Shown in pieces: positions 32,938 through 41,395 of a stretch of 64,000 nt of DNA. The position numbers and the translations under genes are program-made. How positions within the stretch are numbered: position 1 is the stretch's first letter; each line of letters starts with the position of its first letter. Location of the stretch: contig NZ_PPTG01000048.1 of assembly GCF_002954245.1 (NCBI RefSeq), positions 124,001-188,000 on the forward strand, in the 5' to 3' direction. The notes under the pieces were generated by a model. The model was not told the origin of the DNA and searched no databases. It worked only from the letters and a program-made list of their open reading frames with translations. The DNA is from Cryobacterium aureum (GTDB lineage Bacteria > Actinomycetota > Actinomycetes > Actinomycetales > Microbacteriaceae).

Positions 32938-35247
32938 TCATACTGCCGAGAGATGACGGATCACAGGAAAATCATGAACTTCACCTCCGGCTAAGGACAC
33001 ATGAGTAGGTCCCGATTCGAACCGGATGGGCGGGGCTGTGCTGGGAAGTAGATGAAGGTGCAGGGCTTCACGGTTGAGATCAACGTCGATGCGGTGCCCG
33101 CGGTAGGCGAACTGAAAGGACACGCTTGCAAGCCGTGCCGGAAGTCGTGGCGCGAAGCTGATCCGCTTCGAATCGAATTGCAGGCCGGCGAAGGACCGTG
33201 CGACAAGGTCCACGGTGCCCGCCATTGCTCCAAGATGGATACCTTCACGGGTGGTTCCTCCCTGAGTGTCGTCCAAATCGGCGATGAGTGCTTCACGAAA
33301 TAGCGACCACGACCGGGATTCGTCAAGTTGGGCCAAGACGGAGGCGCTCACCACTCGACTGAGGGTGGAGCCGTTCGACGTGCGCTCAAGGTAGTAGGTG
33401 ACAGTGCGAGCGAGGTCTACTTGGGACAATGGGTAGCCGAGTCGGGCGAGCTGCTGCCTCAGGCCTTCCTCGCCAAGTAGGTAGACGAGCATCATGACGT
33501 CGGGTTGTTTTGCCAGTTTGTACCGGTTGGTGCTGTCGTTCTCGGCCTCGAGAATGAGGTCGAGCCGGCCGATGTTTCCGCACCGATCTCGGTAACTGGT
33601 CCAGTCGAATTCGAGCAGAGTCTCGTATCCGTCGAACTGGCTCAGGATCCCGTCGGCGTGGATCGAAACCGCCAAGCTCCGTCCGAGCCGTGACCAGAGA
33701 GCGAGTTCCGTGTCGTCTATACGCAGACGGTCGACGACATCCGCGCGGGCGTGCCCGGTCAACCTGTTCAATATCTCTCCGGCCCGATCGCATATCCAGG
33801 CGACCATGACGTTCGTGTACGTGTTGTCACGTAGTCCTTTGCCCGGGGAATCGGGGTAGCCGTCGTAGTATTCATCGGGTCCCATGACGCCGGAAATGTG
33901 GAAACGATCGTCCGCCGGATCATGTACGGCGGACGCAGCGAAGAAGCGTGTTACTTCGATGATGAGCTCGGCACCTCGGTCGGCGAGCCAGTCATAGTCG
34001 GCGGTGACTTGAAAGTGCTGCCAGGCGTTGAAAGCGACTGCCAGCCCCACATGCCACTGACGGCGTGAGTTGTCGGGCATCCACCGCGACGACTGATGGT
34101 TGTACAGCTGGGTCGGTGTCTCCTCCTGACCATCGCTACCGCTCTGCAAGGGAAATAATGCTCCTGGCCGGCCTATCGCGTGCGCCGCCGTGCGGGCCGC
34201 GTCCAGTCGATGCCACCGGTAGTCCAGGAGGGCGCGCGCCACGTTCGGTAGCCTCAGGTCGAGCACGGGCAGCACGAATAGTTCGTCCCAGAAGACATGG
34301 CCTCGGTATCCCTCGCCGTGGAGACCCCTGGCAGGTACACCGGCATCCAGGTCAGCCGTGTGCGGGGACAGGGTCTGCAGCAGATGAAAGATATGAAGGT
34401 TTAAGACAAGTTGGCTGCGCGGGTCAGCTTCAAGGGTCGTCCCAAACCGCTGCCAGAGTCGCTGCCAGGCCGCCTCATCGCGTTGGCGCGCGCCCGCGGT
34501 GTCTGCCGCGTGGTCGCGAAGTCGCCCCACGGCGGCAACACCGGGCGAGGCGATTGCGGGATCGCGGGACGTATACGTTGCAGCGGTCTTGGTCAGAGTT
34601 GCTCGTTTTCCGTCCACCAAAGACAATTCGATCTCGTTGCGGTACCGGCGTCCGATTCTGGCACCCGTGTTGTCCCAAGTGCCAACCGCACCAGCAAGGT
34701 GAAGGTGGACGGCCGTCGCGATCCGTACCTCGCTGTTCCCGGTCTGGACCTCACACAGAGTGATGTCGCCCGAGGCGGTAAACTTCGGCGGAGCCAGATG
34801 GGTGGTGTCCGCCCCGCCGGAGGCCGCGACGTTGGTATTGCGCACGCCCGCATCGATGCCGGTTCGGAGGGTGATCGGTCCGCTCCACCCGAGCGGAACG
34901 AGTGTGGTCTCCAAGACCGCCAGATGTGCGTCGTCCATCGAGACGAAGGAACGCTGGAGAACGGTCAGTCGATGGTTTTGTGGTCCTACCAGTGTGACGT
35001 GACGGGTCGATACGCCGACGCGAAGATCGAGGTCCCGTCGTTCGTCGAGCGTCTGGATCGTGCCGGCCCCAGGGGGTAAAAGATATCGCCGCGGTACGCA
35101 ACGACCGCGGCGGAGCGAAAGGGGTATTCGAATATGTGCAACACGAACACAAACGACCTCGGCCTGATCGACGCATCCTGCTCTTGTGGTAGCCACGCAC
35201 ACGAGTCTGTGGGTGCGGCTGTTACCGACGTCGGACTTATGTCGCAC
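32938..35247 (-). CDS. GH65 family disaccharide phosphorylase/hydrolase, 5'-truncated
   Basis: 769-residue frame. The (alpha/alpha)6 catalytic domain is complete: HGEGYRGHVFWDELFVLP, the general acid Glu in SGVMGPDEYYDGYPD, and the phosphate/substrate region GNIGRLDLILEAEND. The family phosphorolyses trehalose, maltose or kojibiose. The normal N-terminal 100 or so residues (LGNGRFGTRG region) are missing. The first 54 codons of the frame lie antisense to the copper chaperone gene and look random, and no start codon occurs near the true junction at about 35085. It is probably a truncated, inactive gene. Confidence 0.75.
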   Translation of the reverse strand: MRHKSDVGNSRTHRLVCVATTRAGCVDQAEVVCVRVAHIRIPLSLRRGRCVPRRYLLPPGAGTIQTLDERRDLDLRVGVSTRHVTLVGPQNHRLTVLQRSFVSMDDAHLAVLETTLVPLGWSGPITLRTGIDAGVRNTNVAASGGADTTHLAPPKFTASGDITLCEVQTGNSEVRIATAVHLHLAGAVGTWDNTGARIGRRYRNEIELSLVDGKRATLTKTAATYTSRDPAIASPGVAAVGRLRDHAADTAGARQRDEAAWQRLWQRFGTTLEADPRSQLVLNLHIFHLLQTLSPHTADLDAGVPARGLHGEGYRGHVFWDELFVLPVLDLRLPNVARALLDYRWHRLDAARTAAHAIGRPGALFPLQSGSDGQEETPTQLYNHQSSRWMPDNSRRQWHVGLAVAFNAWQHFQVTADYDWLADRGAELIIEVTRFFAASAVHDPADDRFHISGVMGPDEYYDGYPDSPGKGLRDNTYTNVMVAWICDRAGEILNRLTGHARADVVDRLRIDDTELALWSRLGRSLAVSIHADGILSQFDGYETLLEFDWTSYRDRCGNIGRLDLILEAENDSTNRYKLAKQPDVMMLVYLLGEEGLRQQLARLGYPLSQVDLARTVTYYLERTSNGSTLSRVVSASVLAQLDESRSWSLFREALIADLDDTQGGTTREGIHLGAMAGTVDLVARSFAGLQFDSKRISFAPRLPARLASVSFQFAYRGHRIDVDLNREALHLHLLPSTAPPIRFESGPTHVSLAGGEVHDFPVIRHLSAV
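35087..35112. repeat. Perfect 9-bp GC-rich hairpin
   Basis: CGCCGCGGT (35087-35095) pairs with ACCGCGGCG (35104-35112) across an 8-base loop. It lies 22 bases before the copper chaperone start and next to a CCCCAGGGGGTA block (35067-35078) that resembles half a CsoR site. It may be a leader hairpin or operator, or a scar of the junction that cut the GH65 gene. Confidence 0.5.
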
Positions 35248-35475
35248 ACGTACGAGGTTTCAGGGATGACCTGCGGTCACTGCGTGTTTAGCGTGACCGA
35301 AGAGGTCAGCCGTGTTGATGGAGTCAAAAACGTTGATGTTCAGCTCATCGTGGGTGGAGCATCACGGGTTACCGTTTCGAGTACCGATGCGCTTGATCAC
35401 GAGGCAGTAGCTGCAGCGATCGATGAGGCAGGCTACGCGTTGATGTCTGTACCCAGAAAGGCGGTGTCGAAATGA
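35134..35475 (+). CDS. Heavy-metal-associated (CopZ-like) copper chaperone
   Basis: 113 residues: a Cys/His-rich N-terminal extension (DASCSCGSHAHES) followed by a complete HMA domain with the metal site GMTCGHCVFSV and GYALM at the end. It carries Cu(I) in the cytoplasm to a P-type ATPase. The stop overlaps the start of the copA stump. A GAAAGGGG site precedes the ATG. Confidence 0.92.
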   Translation: MCNTNTNDLGLIDASCSCGSHAHESVGAAVTDVGLMSHTYEVSGMTCGHCVFSVTEEVSRVDGVKNVDVQLIVGGASRVTVSSTDALDHEAVAAAIDEAGYALMSVPRKAVSK

Positions 35476-35843
35476 GTGGAGAAGTAGCGGTGAGCGGTGA
35501 GCAGGTTGTTCTCGACGTTGGTGGTATGACCTGTGCGTCGTGCGCGGCGCGGATTGAGAAGAAGCTCAATCGAGTGCCCGGTGTGGAGGCTTCGGTGAAC
35601 TATTCGACCGAGAAGGCGAGTGTGTTCGTGCCGTTGGGGACGAGTGTCGCGGATGCGATTGCGACAATCGAGGCGACGGGTTACACGGCTGTGCTCCCTC
35701 GATCGGTCGTCAGTGACGAGCCCCATTCTGAGGAGCCCACGGATGCTGATCGTGAGGTGTCGGCTGTTGGCGTTCTGGCTGGTCCTCGTTGTCGTGCTCT
35801 GGAACCAACAACGTCGATATCCGACTGGCGCTTCATTCCGTGA
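35472..35843 (+). pseudogene. Copper P-type ATPase (CopA) N-terminal stump
   Basis: The first 95 or so residues are the N-terminal metal-binding domain of CopA (GGMTCASCAARIEKKLNRVPGVEASVNY, ATGYTAVLP) and the start of the linker (DEPTDADRE). Then the frame leaves the family: membrane helices, actuator and ATP-binding domains are all absent because the DUF1232 gene begins at 35743 in another frame. It may still make a small HMA protein; as an ATPase it is dead. Confidence 0.82.
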
Positions 35844-36144
35844 CCTCGTTCGTCTTGTTCCTGACGTCGCTTGGTTACTGAAAGGCCTCAGTTTGGATAA
35901 GACCGTATCGGTTGGTGTCCGAATCTGGATCGCTGTCCTCTTGGTCTATCTGATATCACCGATTGACTTGATTCCGGACTTTATTCCGGTCCGCGGCTTC
36001 GCAGACGATGCCATCGTTGTTGCGTTAGCTTTCCGATTCGCCACTCGGCGAGCAGGCAGCGATGCCGTTCGACGCCACTGGCCCGGAACTTCTGAAGGTT
36101 TAGCAGCTGTTCTGCTTCTGGCAAGGTTGAATTCACCCTCATAG
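35743..36144 (+). CDS. DUF1232 (YkvA-like) membrane protein
   Basis: 133 residues. N-terminal helix LLAFWLVLVVVLWNQ, then the DUF1232 core VRIWIAVLLVYLISPIDLIPDFIPVRGFADDAIVVALAFRF. ATG 35743 lies inside the copA stump, so the gene joined the copper cluster by recombination at about 35740-35760. The family is widespread and uncharacterised. Confidence 0.85.
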   Translation: MLIVRCRLLAFWLVLVVVLWNQQRRYPTGASFRDLVRLVPDVAWLLKGLSLDKTVSVGVRIWIAVLLVYLISPIDLIPDFIPVRGFADDAIVVALAFRFATRRAGSDAVRRHWPGTSEGLAAVLLLARLNSPS

Positions 36145-36211
36145 ATTTTCTCCTGGTATTCCCGCCGCCGACATTATTCTCGCCGTCATCGTCAGTTGGT
36201 CGACCGTCGCG

Positions 36212-37450
36212 TCAGGCTGTCACGGCCGGTGATTCGCTGTCGCGAATGGGTGCTGACGGCGTCCATACGCGGGCGGCAGTAAGCGCTGCTGCCGTTCCCA
36301 GCACGGCCAGCACGATGGCTGTCGGGGCGAGGCCGAGCAGGGCGCCGAGTACTCCGGCCAGGGGATAGGTCACAATGAAGCAGGCGTGGGATAGCGAGAA
36401 CTGCGCGGCAAAGACCGCGGGCCGAGTGGTCTCGTCGGAGGAACGGCGCAGCAAGCGGGCCGATGGGGTAAGGATCAGCGCGGTGGCGGCGCCAAGAACG
36501 AACCAGATCACGAGCAGACCAGACCAAGTCACGGCTGTCGCCGGAGCGAGGACAACGAGGGCCAGGGCGACGAGCCCGATAGGTAGAACGGCGCAGCCGA
36601 GCAGCATGACGCGCCGGTCGGCGAAGCGGTCGAGCACCCGTGGTAACGCCAGTGCGACCAGCATCGACCCGAATCCGTAACACGCGAGGGCGATCGCAAA
36701 GTCGGACTGGGCGCGACCAAAGTGGCTCTGCACGAGCACGACGGTGTTCACGATGACCATGCCGGTCGAGGCGGCGACGACCATATTCATCGCGAGCAGG
36801 GCCCGCAATTCCGGTGTGCGCCCAAAGACGCGGGCGCCGCGGGTGAGGCGCTCCCAAAAGGGCGCTGGAACAGATGCTCGGTGGGCCGGTAATGTTGCCG
36901 AGAGCACGAGCAGGGCGGAGCCGACGAATCCGACCACGGTTCCCACGAACAGGGAATGGTAGCTGATCACGGTCAACAGTGCGGCCGCCAGAATCGGGCT
37001 CAGCAATGATTCAAGGTCATACGCCAGTCGGGAAAGCGACAAGGCCCGGGTGTACTCACTTTCCTCCGGCAGAACCTCCGGAATCAGAGCTTGAAATGCC
37101 GGGGTGAAGGTTGCCGAGGCAGCTTGCAGCACGAAGATGAGTACATAAATCTGCCAGGCCTCGGTGACGAATGGTAGCGAAAGTGCGACGATCGCCCGGA
37201 GCACGTCCGCTGAAACGAGCAGGGTCTTTCGCGGCACGTGGGCGGTGAGTGCGGAGATCACCGGGGCGATACCGACGTAGGCGAGCATCTTGATGGTCAG
37301 TGCGATGCCGAGCACGATGCCGGCGTCGCCGCCGGCCAAATCGAACGCGAGCAGGCCCAGGGCCACGGTGAGCATTCCGGTACCTATGAGTGCCACGATC
37401 TGCGCGCTGAACAGTTGGCGATAGGTTCGGTTGCGCAGGACCTCAAGCAT
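36212..37450 (-). CDS. MFS transporter
   Basis: 412 residues with about twelve helices and the MFS-3-like N-terminus RNRTYRQLFSAQIVALIGTGMLTVALGLLAFDL; the RLAYDLESLLSPILAA motif in helix 5 is typical of drug/metal efflux members. It overlaps the end of the P-type ATPase gene by eight bases, so it is the third gene of the arsR-ATPase-MFS operon and likely exports a metal or metal complex. Confidence 0.92.
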   Translation of the reverse strand: MLEVLRNRTYRQLFSAQIVALIGTGMLTVALGLLAFDLAGGDAGIVLGIALTIKMLAYVGIAPVISALTAHVPRKTLLVSADVLRAIVALSLPFVTEAWQIYVLIFVLQAASATFTPAFQALIPEVLPEESEYTRALSLSRLAYDLESLLSPILAAALLTVISYHSLFVGTVVGFVGSALLVLSATLPAHRASVPAPFWERLTRGARVFGRTPELRALLAMNMVVAASTGMVIVNTVVLVQSHFGRAQSDFAIALACYGFGSMLVALALPRVLDRFADRRVMLLGCAVLPIGLVALALVVLAPATAVTWSGLLVIWFVLGAATALILTPSARLLRRSSDETTRPAVFAAQFSLSHACFIVTYPLAGVLGALLGLAPTAIVLAVLGTAAALTAARVWTPSAPIRDSESPAVTA

Positions 37451-39413
37451 GTCGGATCTCGTCCGGGGCAGTCGCCACCTGTTCTAGCGCGCGGTTCGGA
37501 GTTCGGGCCTGACCCCAGGCCTTTGTGCGCAGTAGTCGCAGACCGTTGAGGGCGACGATCACGGTGGAACCTTCGTGGCCGGCCACGGCGAGGGGGAGGG
37601 GCAGCGTCGAGATGAGGTCCCAAGTGACGAGTACGGCTATGAACGTCCCCGCGATGACGAGGTTGGCCACGACAAACTGGTGCGCCGTCCGCGAGAGTTC
37701 GATGACGCTTGGGATCGCAGCGAGTTCGTCACGAATGATGACGGCGTCGGCGGTCTCGAGCGCGAGGTCAGAGCCGTGGCGTCCCATCGCGATGCCGACG
37801 CTGGCCGACGCGAGGGCGGGGGCGTCGTTGACGCCGTCACCGACGATCAGCACCGGGATACCGTCGCCCTCGAGCCTCCGGACGATGGCCGCTTTGTCTT
37901 CGGGGAGCAGGCGGGAGTGCACGTCGGTAATACCAGTGTGGGCCGCGATATCGGCCGCGGTGCGCTGGTTATCGCCGGTGAGTAGGTGGACTGGGTATTG
38001 GGTGATGGCCGCAGTGCGAGCGACCGCTATTGCGGCGTCCGGGCGGAGCGCGTCCTGCAAGGTCAGGGTCCCCGTGAGTTGGCCGTCGACTCGTACTTCG
38101 ACGACCGTTCCGATCGTGTCGGCGCGCTCGTCACGCGCTTGAACGACACGCACGACTTGTCCGTCGACAATGCCTTGGACGCCCTGGCCGGGAATGGCCC
38201 GAAAATCACGCGCCGGGGTCACCGTTGTTTCGGCAGCGCGCACGACGGCGCGACCTAGGGGGTGCTCGCTGTGGTGCTCGACCGCAGCGGCGAGATTTAA
38301 GACCGCCTGTGCGCTGCGCCCAGTGGCGGGGGTGACCTCGACGAGGACAGGAGCACCTTCGGTGAGGGTGCCGGTCTTGTCGAAGGCCACCAGCTGAGTG
38401 CGCCCCATCGCCTCCATCACGGTGGCGGACTTGACGAGGATGCCGTGGCGAGCGGCGTTGGCGATCGCAGCCAGCAGCGGAGGCATCGTTGACAGGACGA
38501 CCGCGCACGGTGAGGCAACGATCATGAACGTAATCGCGCGCAGGAGTGCGTCGCGAAAGTCCTCGCCGAATAGCAACGGTATGGCGAAAACGAACAGGGT
38601 TGCGAGGACCACGCCAAGCGAGTAACGCTGCTCGACCTTCTCTACGAAAAGCGCACGGATCGACTTCGTCTCGGATGCTTCGGCAACCAAAGAGACCATC
38701 CGGGCAATGACCGATTCGCTTGCCGGACTCGTGATCTGCACGGTCAGGGCGCCCGTCCCGTTGACAGTGCCAGAGAGCACCTTGTGACCGGGCTCGCGGC
38801 GCACGGGAACTGACTCTCCGGTCATGGCGGCCTGGTCCACCTCGCTGATGCCCTCGACGACGATGCCGTCGCCTCCGATCCGCTCGCCGGGACGGACGAG
38901 GATGAGGTCCCCGATACGGAGCTCTGCCGTGTCGACGATGACGAGGTCGTCGCCGGTCGCCGATCGGGTGAGGCGGCTGGCTTGTTCGGGCGCCAGGGAG
39001 AGCAGGCTGCTGACTGAGTCGGCCGTCCTCTGGGTGACGAGGGCTTCGATCGCTCCGCTCGTGGCGAAGATGACGATGAGAAGAGCGCCGTCAAAGACTT
39101 GCCCGATGGATGCTGCGGCGATCGCGGCGACGATCATCAGCAGATCCACGTCGAGTACCCTGGCGCGCAGGGCTGAGATCCCGGCCCACGCTGGCTCCCA
39201 GCCACCAGCGAGGTAGCACGCGAGATAGATCGCCCACCAAACGGGCGCGGGTGCGCCGGCGAGTTGCAGGGGCCAGGCGATAAGAAACAGCAGCAGCGCG
39301 AGGCCGGCCCAGCGCACCTCGGGTAGGCGGCTGCCCGTGCGGAAGATCGATGGTGGCTTCGCGAGGACGCGGCCGCCCGTTCGGATTGGCGCGTGCAAGA
39401 GGGTGTTCGTCAT
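37443..39413 (-). CDS. P1B-4 type heavy-metal translocating ATPase
   Basis: 656 residues with no N-terminal metal domain. MTGESVPV (actuator), the intramembrane SPC in VASPCAVVLS instead of CPC, the phosphorylation site DKTGTLTEG, GDGVNDAPALA and the C-terminal HEGSTVIVALNGLRLL motif together define the P1B-4 group. That group exports Co(II), Ni(II), Fe(II) or Zn(II) rather than Cu(I). It overlaps the ArsR gene by four bases, so expression is likely derepressed by metal. Confidence 0.94.
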   Translation of the reverse strand: MTNTLLHAPIRTGGRVLAKPPSIFRTGSRLPEVRWAGLALLLFLIAWPLQLAGAPAPVWWAIYLACYLAGGWEPAWAGISALRARVLDVDLLMIVAAIAAASIGQVFDGALLIVIFATSGAIEALVTQRTADSVSSLLSLAPEQASRLTRSATGDDLVIVDTAELRIGDLILVRPGERIGGDGIVVEGISEVDQAAMTGESVPVRREPGHKVLSGTVNGTGALTVQITSPASESVIARMVSLVAEASETKSIRALFVEKVEQRYSLGVVLATLFVFAIPLLFGEDFRDALLRAITFMIVASPCAVVLSTMPPLLAAIANAARHGILVKSATVMEAMGRTQLVAFDKTGTLTEGAPVLVEVTPATGRSAQAVLNLAAAVEHHSEHPLGRAVVRAAETTVTPARDFRAIPGQGVQGIVDGQVVRVVQARDERADTIGTVVEVRVDGQLTGTLTLQDALRPDAAIAVARTAAITQYPVHLLTGDNQRTAADIAAHTGITDVHSRLLPEDKAAIVRRLEGDGIPVLIVGDGVNDAPALASASVGIAMGRHGSDLALETADAVIIRDELAAIPSVIELSRTAHQFVVANLVIAGTFIAVLVTWDLISTLPLPLAVAGHEGSTVIVALNGLRLLRTKAWGQARTPNRALEQVATAPDEIRHA

Positions 39414-39802
39414 GCGCTGGTAGCCTCTGCGCCTGTCGATGCAAGGTCGGCGTGGTGGTGGCGAGGCGTGCCTCCGAGGCTGTGCTCGGCTTGGAAGATC
39501 GCGTCGCGGACCAGCTGCGCGGCATGCTCGTTTTCGAGGCGATAAAAGATGCGCGTGCCCTCTTGACGCGTAGAGACGATGCGGGCCAGGCGCATTTTCG
39601 CCAGGTGCTGCGACACCGACGCGGGAGTCTTGTCGACGATGTCGGCCAGATGATTCACCGACAGCTCTCCCGCGTTTCGAAGCGCGACAATCAGACGTAC
39701 CCGGGTGGCATCCGCCAGCATAGAGAAGATCTCTACGGCCAGTTCAACGAAGTCACTCTCGGGAAGACGACCACATATCCGCTTATCTGCATCCATACGC
39801 AA
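39410..39802 (-). CDS. ArsR/SmtB family metal-responsive repressor
   Basis: 130 residues: VEIFSMLADATRVRLIVALRNAGELSVNHLADIVDKTPASVSQHLAKMRLARIVSTRQEGTRIFYRL is the complete winged helix. A C-terminal His-rich segment (HSLGGTPRHHHADL) and Asp/His residues could bind Zn, Co or Ni. It begins the operon with the P1B-4 ATPase and MFS genes and would repress it until metal binds. The AT-rich 39790-39830 region upstream is the likely operator site, though no clean palindrome is visible. Confidence 0.93.
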   Translation of the reverse strand: MRMDADKRICGRLPESDFVELAVEIFSMLADATRVRLIVALRNAGELSVNHLADIVDKTPASVSQHLAKMRLARIVSTRQEGTRIFYRLENEHAAQLVRDAIFQAEHSLGGTPRHHHADLASTGAEATSA

Positions 39803-39943
39803 ATAATAGCAGACAAGTTTCTTGACTTTTTGAAACTACTACGTGGCGGGACAGCTTCTGAAACCAGATTGAACGACGCAGGTGGGCGGCGATAAGGCTT
39901 GCATGGGGCCTGGATTTCGCGTCACCCGCAGAAGTCGGCGCAT

Positions 39944-41389
39944 TCAGTGGGCAAGGGGAGAGCCGGCAATTGAGAGGATGCCGCCGGCGACGATGCCGAG
40001 AACAAGTACGGATGCTGCTCCCGTGACGGCGGAGCCAGCTGCCCAGCGGCGTCGCACAGGTGCTGCGGCAGCGGCAGGTGACGAAGTCGACGGGGAAACC
40101 GGAAGTGCGACAGCGCGGGAAAACGTTGGTGCCAGCCAGCGCAGGTAGTAAAACAGGCTCGCCACGCTATTGATCACGGCGATGATCACGAGCCAGACGA
40201 GGCTGCCGTCCCAGGCGGCGGCAAGCGTGGTGAGTTTGCCGATGAAGACGATGGTCGGGGGTGTTCCGACGAGGCCGAGCAGGCTCACGATGAGGGCGCC
40301 GGCAAGCCAGGGGTGTGTCCTGGCCGCCCCGCGATAGTCGGTGATGGTGCGGCGAGAGGGCAGTGCCGCTACCACGGCGAAGGCGGTGAGGTTGGTGGCG
40401 GCGTAACCTGCGAGATAGAGGAGCAGCGATGGCAGGGCGAGGTCACTGCGCCCGGCGACCGCGACCGGCAGCATGAGGTAGCCGACCTGGCTCACGGTCG
40501 ACCAGCCGAGCAGCCGGCGAACGTCGTCTTGCCAGAATGCGGCCAGGTTTCCGAGCGTCATGCTGGCAGCGGCGAGAAGCCCGACCAACAGTGGCCAGTC
40601 GATGCTTGCCGGGATGATGTCGAGCAGCCGGTAGGCCGCAATGAGAGCGCCGACCTTCGGAACGGTGGTGAGGAAGGCTGCGACAGCCGTTCCGGCTGCC
40701 TGTGTCGCGTCCGGAATCCAGAAGTGTCCCGGTACGCCGCCAGCCTTGAACATCAGGCCTCCGAGCACTGCGACGACCCCCACGGCCACGGCGGCAGCCG
40801 GAGCATCGACCAGAGCGGGGCCCAGCTGACGGTACGAGGTGCCTCCGCCGACTCCGAAGAGCACGGTGACGCCCAGCATCATCATGATTCCGAGCAGCGC
40901 GCCGAGCAGATACGTTTTCATAGCCGCCTCGGCGGCACCAGGGGAACGACTCATTCCGATCAGAGCATATAACGGGATCGAGGTGAGCAGGTACCCGGTT
41001 ATGAGGATGAGGAGGTCGCTCGCGCCGGAGAGGAGCATGGCGCCGAGGGCGGCGAGCAGTAGCAGGGCGTACGTTTCGCTTTCCCGCCGCGTACCGCTGA
41101 GCTCCTCGATTCCGAGCACGATGACGAAGATTGTTGCCAGGGCAATGATGATTCGACCGAAACTGGCCCCGACGTCCACGGCGAAGCTCGCCTCGAAAAT
41201 CGTCGTCGACGGCTGCGCCATCCCGACCGCGGCGGCGATGGCACTCGCCATCAGCGCCAGAATGGCGATCCACCGAGTCGCTAACTGATGCTTCCGAGGG
41301 AGGAATGACCCGGCGAGGAGCGCGACGATCGCCCCGCCGAGAACGCAGACTTCCGGCAGAAGGGTGAGCGTGTCCACCGCTACGTTCAC
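39944..41389 (-). CDS. nuoN: NADH-quinone oxidoreductase subunit N-like protein
   Basis: 481 residues, about fourteen helices. An antiporter-like proton channel subunit: ...KTYLLGALLGIMMMLGVTVL, FKAGGVPGHFWIPDATQAAGTAVAAFLTTVPKVGALI contain the conserved channel Lys and the VPxHFWxPD motif. Last gene of the operon. It is a full-length family member and should form the ND2-like part of the membrane arm. Confidence 0.93.
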   Translation of the reverse strand: MNVAVDTLTLLPEVCVLGGAIVALLAGSFLPRKHQLATRWIAILALMASAIAAAVGMAQPSTTIFEASFAVDVGASFGRIIIALATIFVIVLGIEELSGTRRESETYALLLLAALGAMLLSGASDLLILITGYLLTSIPLYALIGMSRSPGAAEAAMKTYLLGALLGIMMMLGVTVLFGVGGGTSYRQLGPALVDAPAAAVAVGVVAVLGGLMFKAGGVPGHFWIPDATQAAGTAVAAFLTTVPKVGALIAAYRLLDIIPASIDWPLLVGLLAAASMTLGNLAAFWQDDVRRLLGWSTVSQVGYLMLPVAVAGRSDLALPSLLLYLAGYAATNLTAFAVVAALPSRRTITDYRGAARTHPWLAGALIVSLLGLVGTPPTIVFIGKLTTLAAAWDGSLVWLVIIAVINSVASLFYYLRWLAPTFSRAVALPVSPSTSSPAAAAAPVRRRWAAGSAVTGAASVLVLGIVAGGILSIAGSPLAH

Positions 41390-41395
41390 GGGCAG

